Positions 25,244 to 31,398 of a stretch of 64,000 nt of DNA are shown one piece after another; positions within the stretch are counted from its first letter, which is position 1, and each line of letters starts with the position of its first letter. Position numbers and translations under genes: made by a program. The stretch is from JACQFV01 sp964593585 (GTDB lineage Bacteria; Zixibacteria; MSB-5A5; WJJR01), in NCBI GenBank assembly GCA_964593585.1, contig CAZQIZ010000015.1:5791-69790 (forward strand). Reading direction: 5' to 3'. The notes beneath the pieces are model-generated. The model did not search any database and was not told the DNA's origin. It worked only from the letters and a program-made list of their open reading frames with translations.

Positions 25244-25801
25244 ATGAAGACACGAATTCTGGCAATGGCAACGGTCGGGGCATTGGGTGTTCTGGCCGGG
25301 GCGACATTTGCGTCCGCGCAGTGCGGCGGCATGCATTCCGGCGGGCACTCGGGGCATCAGACGGCCGAGGCGGAGAAACCGAAGGTCATCGTTTACCCCA
25401 TCGACTACTGCATTGTGTCCGGCGAGAAGCTGGGCGACATGGGCGATCCGGTGCGGTATGTGCACGAGGGACGGACGGTGTATTTCTGCTGCAAGGGATG
25501 CATCAAGAAATTCGAGGCCGATCCGGCCAAGTATCTGGCCGTGCTCGATGCCGCCGCGAAGCCGAAATCGCTGGACTGGTGCGTCGTGACCGGAGACAAA
25601 CTCGGCGAGATGGGCAAACCCGTGCCCTACGAATACAAGGACCGGGAACTGACCTTCTGCTGCAAGAGCTGTATCAAGGAGTTTGAAAAGGACCCCAAGG
25701 CATACCTCGCACGCCTCGATTCAGCGCTGGCGGGCCAAATCACGCGGCCCTCTGATTCCGTGGCGACCGAATCGGGCCATCACCACGGCGACCAGGATTA
25801 G
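25244..25801 (+). CDS. Exported protein with two tandem YHS/TRASH-like metal-binding modules
   Basis: 185 residues with a signal peptide cleaved after ASA (about residue 25). A His/Gly/Met patch (CGGMHSGGHSGH) follows. Two homologous modules occupy about 51-101 and 108-158, each with CxVSG or CVVTG, a conserved LG(D/E)MG(D/K)PV, then FCCKGC or FCCKSC and IKxFExDPxxYL. This is the layout of YHS/TRASH metal-binding domains: one early Cys (C56, C113) and a CCxxC cluster (C82/83/86, C139/140/143). The tail is His-rich (ESGHHHGDQD). It follows the CusA-like gene by 31 bases with AGAGGAGC before its ATG. It is likely a periplasmic metal chaperone or sensor for the exporter (inference). Confidence 0.85.
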   Translation: MKTRILAMATVGALGVLAGATFASAQCGGMHSGGHSGHQTAEAEKPKVIVYPIDYCIVSGEKLGDMGDPVRYVHEGRTVYFCCKGCIKKFEADPAKYLAVLDAAAKPKSLDWCVVTGDKLGEMGKPVPYEYKDRELTFCCKSCIKEFEKDPKAYLARLDSALAGQITRPSDSVATESGHHHGDQD

Positions 25802-25816
25802 CTCTTGCTCTCACGG

Positions 25817-25845
25817 CCCCGTCCCCCCTTCATGGGGGGACGGGG
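25817..25845. promoter_or_regulatory. Strong hairpin overlapping a ribosome-binding region
   Basis: A perfect 12-bp stem (25817-25828 with 25834-25845, loop TTCAT). The right arm carries the GGGG part of GGGGAG, the only Shine-Dalgarno-like sequence before ATG 25859. It lies 15 bases after the upstream stop. It could limit translation of the next gene or end the upstream message, though there is no T-run. Confidence 0.5.
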
Positions 25846-25858
25846 AGATGAGATCCGC

Positions 25859-26398
25859 ATGCAGAAGATGAACCGAACCCAACGGATTTTGACGGGGCTG
25901 GGAGTGGCCGTCTTTCTCGCAGCCCTGGCCGTCAGCGACAACGAAGCGCAAAACAACCAGGAAGGCGGTCGGACCGCGGAGATTGAGGCGGCCTACCGGC
26001 AGATTGCAGTCGGGTATGAGGCCCTGAAACCGATCTTCCGCGAGGGGTGCTTTGACTGCCACAGCGACAAGACCGATTTCCCCTGGTACCATTCGCTGCC
26101 GGTCATCGGCGGCTGGATGGACAAGCATGTGGCCGAGGCGCGCGAGGAGCTGGATTTCAGCCAGGGCTTCCCCTTCGCCGGCCGGCGCCGGCAGCCGGAC
26201 CAGTTGCTGAAGATCAAGCGCGAGATCGAATCGGGGGCGATGCCTCTGCGTTCCTACCGCCTCATGCACTGGGGCACGGCGCCCAACGACGCGGAGAAGG
26301 ACTCAATCTTCACCTGGATTGACAACAGTCTGCGCCTGCTGGCCAAGCGCGGGCAGTTTCCATTCAATAAGCGGGAGAATGTGCCGGAGGAGAAGTGA
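25859..26398 (+). CDS. Exported heme-binding-domain protein (Haem_bd type)
   Basis: 179 residues from ATG 25859; ATG 25868 is possible. An N-terminal hydrophobic signal or anchor (ILTGLGVAVFLAALAVS) is followed by one heme-c motif, CFDCH at about 64-68. The surrounding pattern CFDCHSDKTDFPWYHSLPVIG and HVAEAREELDFS matches the Haem_bd domain (PF14376-type), usually a periplasmic cytochrome-like protein. The pattern AMPLRSYRLMHWGTAPNDAEKDSI is also typical of it. It ends the metal island on this strand. In other bacteria such proteins sit beside metal-efflux genes and may sense or shuttle electrons; the role here is not known. Confidence 0.82.
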   Translation: MQKMNRTQRILTGLGVAVFLAALAVSDNEAQNNQEGGRTAEIEAAYRQIAVGYEALKPIFREGCFDCHSDKTDFPWYHSLPVIGGWMDKHVAEAREELDFSQGFPFAGRRRQPDQLLKIKREIESGAMPLRSYRLMHWGTAPNDAEKDSIFTWIDNSLRLLAKRGQFPFNKRENVPEEK

Positions 26399-26739
26399 TT
26401 TCACGCAGGTGGCCTGCCTCTTTGTCCGCCGTCGCGGGAGTTTCTGGGCCCCCGCTTTCGCGGGGGCGACCAGCCGGTGGAGTCACGCGTATGGAGCGGT
26501 GGGCGTATGCAATACGCCCCTACCGCCGATTTGCATAAGCGCTGATAATGCGACACGATCATTCAGACTAACTGTCGGCCGCGTCGTCATTCCAAGGGCA
26601 TTGCTCCGGAGGCGAAGCCGGAGGGGCGATACCCTTGGAATCTTTGTCAGATTGTCCCGACGGGGCCGGGGCGAACACGAGGTTCGCCCCTACGGGGGCG
26701 GGCCCATGTTTCCTGCGATAGGGATTGTCGGAAATCGCT
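26399..26739. repeat. Cluster of four palindromic repeats between convergent genes
   Basis: 341 bases without a gene. Four hairpins are visible: GCCCCCGC/GCGGGGGC (26448-26467), a near-palindrome centred on GGGCGTAT/ATACGCCC (26496-26526), a long one with outer stem ATTCCAAGGG/CCCTTGGAAT and inner CTCCGG/CCGGAG (26589-26641), and GGGGCGAAC/GTTCGCCCC (26668-26690). They look like different REP-type dispersed repeats that have piled up in one spot. Confidence 0.7.
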
Positions 26740-28131
26740 CTAACGAGCGGGTGTGCCGATCAACGTGTTGGGAGTGGCGTCGGTGATGCGGACATCGCAG
26801 AAGTCGCCGACACGCCGTGTCGGGTCGGCAAAGACGACGATGGTGTTGGCGTCGGTGCGGGCGCGCCATTCGGCAGCGTTCTTGCGGCTCTCGCCCTCGA
26901 TGAGCACACGGACGGTGCGTCCGATCATGCGACGATGCTTCGCACGCGAGATGTCTTTCTGCAGTTCGACCAGACGAGTGACACGTTCGGATTTGACCGC
27001 GTCGGGGAGGTCATCCTCCCACAGCTTGGCGGCGATCGTGCCGACGCGCTGCGAGTATTTGAAGATGAAGGCCGAGTCGAATTCAATCTCCCGGACCATC
27101 CGCTCGGTCGCGGCGAATTCCTCATCGGTCTCGCCGCAGAACCCGCAGATCAGGTCGGTGGACAGGGCGACATCGGGGATGATGGTCCGGATCCGATCGA
27201 CCAGGCGGCAAAACTCATCGGGCGTGTAGCCGCGGTTCATCTTCTTGAGGATGCGCTCGGAGCCGGCCTGCAGCGGCAGATGGATCTGCTTGCAGATGTG
27301 CGGGTGCTCGGCGATGGCGTGCAGCAGCGGCTCGGGAAAGTCCTTCGGGTGCGGCGAGGTGAAGCGCACCCGCGCGATGCCCGGCACGTCGGCGACGCGG
27401 CGCATCAGGGCGGCGAAGTCGGCCTCGGGATGGGCATACGAGTTGACATTCTGCCCGAGCAAGGTGACCTGCCGGTAGCCGGCGTCGGCGAGACGGCGGG
27501 TCTCCTCGACGATCCCGCGCGGATCGCGCGAGCGTTCCCGGCCGCGGGTGTACGGGACCACGCAGAAGGTGCAGAAGTTGTCGCAACCGCGCATGATGGC
27601 GATCCAGGCGTTGACCCCCTCGATGCGGGTCGGCGCGATGTCCTCATAGGTTTCATATTCCGAGAGGTCGATGGCGGTGGAGCGCTCGCGCAGCCCGCGC
27701 GCGCGTTCGATCAACTCCGGCAATTGACGGTAGGCGTCGGGCCCGCAGATGAAATCGACCACCGGGAACCGCAGGAGGATCTCTTCCTTGAGGTTTTGCG
27801 CCATGCAGCCGAGGATGCCGACGCTCAGCCAGGGTCGGGTCCGCTTCTCCTGCTTCAGTTCGCCGAGACGCGCATAGATGCGGGTGTGGGCGGTTTCGCG
27901 GATGGCGCAGGTGTTGAACAGGATGACATCGGCCCGTTGCTCGTCGGCGGTGAAGGCAAAGCCGCGACCCTGCAGAAGCGAGCCGACCAGTTCGGAATCG
28001 TACTCGTTCATCTGGCAGCCGAACGTCTGCAGGCAGACGAGCGTGTGGGCATCCGGCGACGCCGCGCCGCGCAGGTGTGTGCGCGGCGCGGAATCGACGC
28101 AGGATGCGGGAATGGCCGAGGTGTCAGGCAT
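26740..28131 (-). CDS. miaB: tRNA-2-methylthio-N6-dimethylallyladenosine synthase MiaB
   Basis: 463 residues. Radical-SAM methylthiotransferase that adds the 2-methylthio group to i6A37 of tRNAs. The N-terminal UPF0004 domain has cysteines in TFGCQMNEYDS (C39), LFNTCAIRETA and LGCMAQ for the auxiliary cluster. The radical-SAM motif is CDNFCTFC at about 181-188 with VVPYTRGRERSR. A TRAM domain closes the protein (IGRTVRVLIEGESRK). CQMN and TRGRERSR favour MiaB over RimO or MtaB. About 25 residues before LVCLQTFGC are extra. Upstream, on the far side of a GGACC repeat, lies the TPR gene on the same strand. Confidence 0.95.
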   Translation of the reverse strand: MPDTSAIPASCVDSAPRTHLRGAASPDAHTLVCLQTFGCQMNEYDSELVGSLLQGRGFAFTADEQRADVILFNTCAIRETAHTRIYARLGELKQEKRTRPWLSVGILGCMAQNLKEEILLRFPVVDFICGPDAYRQLPELIERARGLRERSTAIDLSEYETYEDIAPTRIEGVNAWIAIMRGCDNFCTFCVVPYTRGRERSRDPRGIVEETRRLADAGYRQVTLLGQNVNSYAHPEADFAALMRRVADVPGIARVRFTSPHPKDFPEPLLHAIAEHPHICKQIHLPLQAGSERILKKMNRGYTPDEFCRLVDRIRTIIPDVALSTDLICGFCGETDEEFAATERMVREIEFDSAFIFKYSQRVGTIAAKLWEDDLPDAVKSERVTRLVELQKDISRAKHRRMIGRTVRVLIEGESRKNAAEWRARTDANTIVVFADPTRRVGDFCDVRITDATPNTLIGTPAR

Positions 28132-28141
28132 GAGGCAATGA

Positions 28142-28170
28142 ATTGGTCCTATCGGTCCAATAGGACCAAT
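28142..28170. repeat. GGACC-type inverted repeat, copy 2
   Basis: Perfect 11-bp arms ATTGGTCCTAT / ATAGGACCAAT with loop CGGTCCA, in the 44-base gap between miaB (start 28131) and the stop of the TPR gene (28176). It shares the GGACC/GGTCC core with copies at 1886-1907 and 60435-60462. Confidence 0.75.
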
Positions 28171-28175
28171 AATTA

Positions 28176-29858
28176 TTAAAGATCTTCCAGGCGCAGTTGG
28201 GTGTCGGCGTTGCGCCAGGCCGTCTGGAACTGCAGCTCGATGAGCTGGGCGTTTTCCGTGTCGCCCTGGGCCTTGAGCGCCTCGCGCAGACCGAAAAGCG
28301 CGCGGCCGCTGCGCTTGTGCTTCTGCAACTCATCGCGAAAGACCTGCTCGGCCTCCACGGCCCGTCCCAGTTTCAGCAGGTAGGCGCCGAGAGTCTCGCG
28401 CACGGGAATATACCATCCTTCGGGCTCATCGTAGGCCAGATTGTCTTCGGCGATGACAGCCCGTTGCAGCAGGACGACCGCCGAATCGGTCTTGCCTTCG
28501 GCGTCCAGAAGCCGGGCGGTGAGGACATCATCGGTGATCGTAAAGACATACTGGGCGCTGTTCCAGAAGCCGATGAGGTTCTCCGGCGGCACCGCCGCCG
28601 CCGCGGTGCGGTAGGCCTTGAATTCCTTCTTGGCGTCCTTGAGCCGCGCGCTTTCGACCAGGGCAGTCGCGCGGGCATAGTGCCACAGCGCGGTGATGGT
28701 CTTCAGCGACGGATCGGGCTTGGGCAACGCCAGGATTTCGCTCCAGCGGTTGAAGCGCACATAGCACAGAAGCGAGGTCAGGTACACGCCCTCCAGCAGC
28801 GGCACATCCTTGATGTACTCGCTGACGCTATTTTCGAGCCGCTGGGCGTTGGCCAACGAGGCCTCGTACTTGCCCTCCATCTGCTGGGCCACCGAGAGAA
28901 AATGCACGTTGTGGTGGTAGTACATGAGGCCGTACATGTTCCCCTTGGGCGCGGTGGCGAGGTACTTCTCGTCGATGGCGGCGCCGTCGGCGTTGCTCTT
29001 GGCGGACCGGGCGTAGTCGCCGGTGCGTGAATAGATGTGCGCCGGCATGTGGACCAGGTGCCCGGCATTGGGGGCCAGCGTATCCAGCCGTGTGCACGCG
29101 CTCAGGGCGCGCTCGGGATCGGTTGAGGCCTCAACGCAGTGGATGTAGTAGTGATTGGCGCCGGTGTGACCGGGATCGCGCTGGAGGACCCGTTCGAGCG
29201 TGGCCACTAATTCGAGGGTGCCCGGCTCGGGGGTGCCGTCGTTTGTCCAGAGTTTCCAGGGCCGCAGGTTCATGCCCGACTCGACAAACATGACGGCGGC
29301 ATGGAGGTCATCGGGGTAGGCCTGCATCAGATCGCGCATCGCCCGGTTGTAGGCCGAATCCAGCGGCGCGCGTGGGGAGGCCACATCGGCGGCGTAGCGC
29401 TTGGCCATCGCATCGATGTAGGCCTGCTCGCGCGGGGAGGCGTGCTGTTTGAGCGCCACCGCCTTCTGGATCGCCTCCCAGCACAGGGCCAGGTGGGTCG
29501 AATCGGCCGGCAGATTGTAGTTGGGGCCGAGGGCATAGGCCACGCCCCAGTGCGCCATCGCCAGATTCGGGTCGAGGGCCGCCGCCTGACGGAAGTTGCG
29601 CGCCGCCTCGTCGTGGTTGAAGGCGTAGAGATAGGCCACTCCCTGGTCGAAGTAACACTGCGCCTCTTTGTTGTCGGTGGTCACCGGCATGTGGATCAGG
29701 CCCAGTCCCTGCGCCAATTTCGGCGGGTCGGCAAAGAGCGCCTCACGGGCGCGTGTGCAAGTTTCGCAGGCCGTGGCAAGGTTGGCCGAGATCGCGATGA
29801 TCGCAACGGTCGCGATCGCCATCACCGCACGTCCCCGTTGTCGCTTCGTCACGGTCAT
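28176..29858 (-). CDS. Exported TPR-repeat protein
   Basis: 560 residues from ATG 29858, which has GGGAGGAG immediately before it; the frame stays open to 29972, but that extension has no ribosome site. The N terminus has a hydrophobic segment (AVMAIATVAIIAISANLATA) ending just before CETC (C31, C34), so it is secreted or possibly lipid-anchored. TPR-like helical repeats follow, for example AQCYFDQGVAYLYAFNHDEA and AARNFRQAAALDPNLAMAHW, and others near 240-330 and 440-540. Members of this TPR family are often annotated only as hypothetical. CETC at the mature end suggests a redox or metal site. The function is unknown. Confidence 0.75.
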   Translation of the reverse strand: MTVTKRQRGRAVMAIATVAIIAISANLATACETCTRAREALFADPPKLAQGLGLIHMPVTTDNKEAQCYFDQGVAYLYAFNHDEAARNFRQAAALDPNLAMAHWGVAYALGPNYNLPADSTHLALCWEAIQKAVALKQHASPREQAYIDAMAKRYAADVASPRAPLDSAYNRAMRDLMQAYPDDLHAAVMFVESGMNLRPWKLWTNDGTPEPGTLELVATLERVLQRDPGHTGANHYYIHCVEASTDPERALSACTRLDTLAPNAGHLVHMPAHIYSRTGDYARSAKSNADGAAIDEKYLATAPKGNMYGLMYYHHNVHFLSVAQQMEGKYEASLANAQRLENSVSEYIKDVPLLEGVYLTSLLCYVRFNRWSEILALPKPDPSLKTITALWHYARATALVESARLKDAKKEFKAYRTAAAAVPPENLIGFWNSAQYVFTITDDVLTARLLDAEGKTDSAVVLLQRAVIAEDNLAYDEPEGWYIPVRETLGAYLLKLGRAVEAEQVFRDELQKHKRSGRALFGLREALKAQGDTENAQLIELQFQTAWRNADTQLRLEDL

Positions 29859-29934
29859 CTCCTCCCTGTGAGAATGTCTGAGAAAAACGCTCCTGTTTGC
29901 GGCACAATTTAGCGGCGAAACCGCTCGCAGACAA

Positions 29935-31398
29935 TCAATTCGTGGGGCAGACGGCGCCGAGGCAGTGGTCATCGGCCAATTCGGTTACGCGCACAGCCAG
30001 CAGTTGGTTATCCGCAGCCTGGCCGGGTGGCAGCCCGACCCGCAGGTAATTGCCGGAGAAGCCCTTGCGGAGGCCGTCGGCGTCGACGGTCTCAAAGAGC
30101 ACATCCACAGTCTGTCCGAGGTGCTCACGGAAGAATGCCCGCTTCTTCTCCCCTGCCAGCGCGTGCATGGCCGCCGAACGCTCGCGGATGGTCTCGGGAC
30201 GGCACTTGTCTGGATACGAATTGGCGGCGGTCCGGAGACGGTCGGAATACGAGAAGATGTGCAGGTACGAAAACGGCATCTCCGCCACGAAGCGGCGCGA
30301 GTTCTCGAAGCGGACGTCGGTTTCACCGGGAAAGCCGACCATGATATCGGCGCCGAGGCCCAGATCGGGCATCCGGGACTTGACCCGCTCGACGAAGCGG
30401 GCGTAGTCGGCGGCGGTGTAGACCCGCTTCATGCGCGCCAGCACTTCATCGTCGCCGGATTGCAGAGGCAGATGCAGGTGACGGCAGGCCCTGTCGCTGG
30501 TGGCCATCCAATCGAGCAACTCATCGCTCACCGTCGATGGCTCGATGGAGGAAATGCGCACTCGTTCCACGCCGGGAATGTCGGACAGACGCCAGGCGAT
30601 GTCGGCGATGGTGTACTCCTCGAAGTGGTAGGTACCGACGTTGACCCCGGTGACCACCAACTCCTTGTGGCCGCGACGGACCAGCTCATGGCCTTCGGCG
30701 ATGATGTCGCCGAGACGGCGCGAGCGCGCCTGCCCGCGGATACGCGGCAGAATGCAGAAGGCGCAGCAGAAATCGCAGCCATCCTGAATCTTGATGTTGG
30801 CGCGGGTCTGATGCGGATAGTACCCAACCAAGGGAAACTCAAGCGCATCCGCCTCCACCCGCCGATTCACCACAACCCAGGGCCCCTCGCCCCAAGGACG
30901 TAGCAGCGGCTCTCGAGCCGCGTCGCCCGTCACGCCCAACGAAGGCGGCTCGGCCCTCACGCTTCGCTCAGGACAAGCAGGAGCCTCGCCCTCCCGAACC
31001 TGCTCCACCAACATCGCTAATTCGTATTTGCGGTCATTGCCGACAATCAGGTCAACCGCATCGATCCGGGCGACCGCTTCGGGCTCGGCCTGAACATAGC
31101 ACCCAACGGCGCAGACAATCGCCGCGGGATTGCGGCGGCGAACCTTGCGGATCTCCTGGCGGCAGCGGGCATCGGCATGATCGGTGACCGAACAGGTGTG
31201 TATGACGGCGACATCGGCGGGCTGGCCGTGCTCGACCACGCGATACCCCCGCTGACGGAACCGTTCGGCCATCATCGCGGTCTCGGCCTGATTGAGACGG
31301 CATCCGAGCGTATAGAAGGACACTTTGCGAGGCGAGTCCAACGAGGACACAGAGGGAGTCCCGGCGACGGACGGCATGCGATGGGCGGAATCGGGCAT
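29935..31398 (-). CDS. mtaB: tRNA t6A37 methylthiotransferase MtaB
   Basis: 487 residues, longer than the usual 430-450. Adds a methylthio group to t6A37 of tRNAs reading ANN codons. Family marks: VSFYTLGCRLNQAETAMM, IHTCSVTDHADA, CAVGCYVQAEPE, IKIQDGCDFCCAFC with ILPRIRG, and the block EEYTIADIAWRLSDIPGVER. The extra length lies at about residues 135-167 (EGEAPACPERSVRAEPPS and what follows), between the N-terminal and radical-SAM domains, and matches dispersed DNA repeats. Its ATG overlaps the stop of the upstream TIGR03960-type gene (TAATG), so the two are coupled. The first 25 or so residues before VSFYTLGC are atypical. Confidence 0.93.
   Translation of the reverse strand: MPDSAHRMPSVAGTPSVSSLDSPRKVSFYTLGCRLNQAETAMMAERFRQRGYRVVEHGQPADVAVIHTCSVTDHADARCRQEIRKVRRRNPAAIVCAVGCYVQAEPEAVARIDAVDLIVGNDRKYELAMLVEQVREGEAPACPERSVRAEPPSLGVTGDAAREPLLRPWGEGPWVVVNRRVEADALEFPLVGYYPHQTRANIKIQDGCDFCCAFCILPRIRGQARSRRLGDIIAEGHELVRRGHKELVVTGVNVGTYHFEEYTIADIAWRLSDIPGVERVRISSIEPSTVSDELLDWMATSDRACRHLHLPLQSGDDEVLARMKRVYTAADYARFVERVKSRMPDLGLGADIMVGFPGETDVRFENSRRFVAEMPFSYLHIFSYSDRLRTAANSYPDKCRPETIRERSAAMHALAGEKKRAFFREHLGQTVDVLFETVDADGLRKGFSGNYLRVGLPPGQAADNQLLAVRVTELADDHCLGAVCPTN
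30900..30994. repeat. Repeat-derived segment inside mtaB
   Basis: Two sub-repeats lie in this coding stretch. A 25-base unit with palindrome GCGGCTC/GAGCCGC (30900-30924) recurs at 62857-62881 with two differences. A 15-base unit GGAGCCTCGCCCTCC (30980-30994) recurs exactly at 61941-61955. Both other copies are intergenic, in the ATP synthase operon. Confidence 0.75.

Noticed and set aside
22408..25332. Open frame of 974 codons on the minus strand opposite the CusA-like gene
   Set aside because: Composition is Arg/His/Asp/Gln-rich with no family motif; the plus strand has an unmistakable RND pump. Long antisense frames are expected at this GC content.
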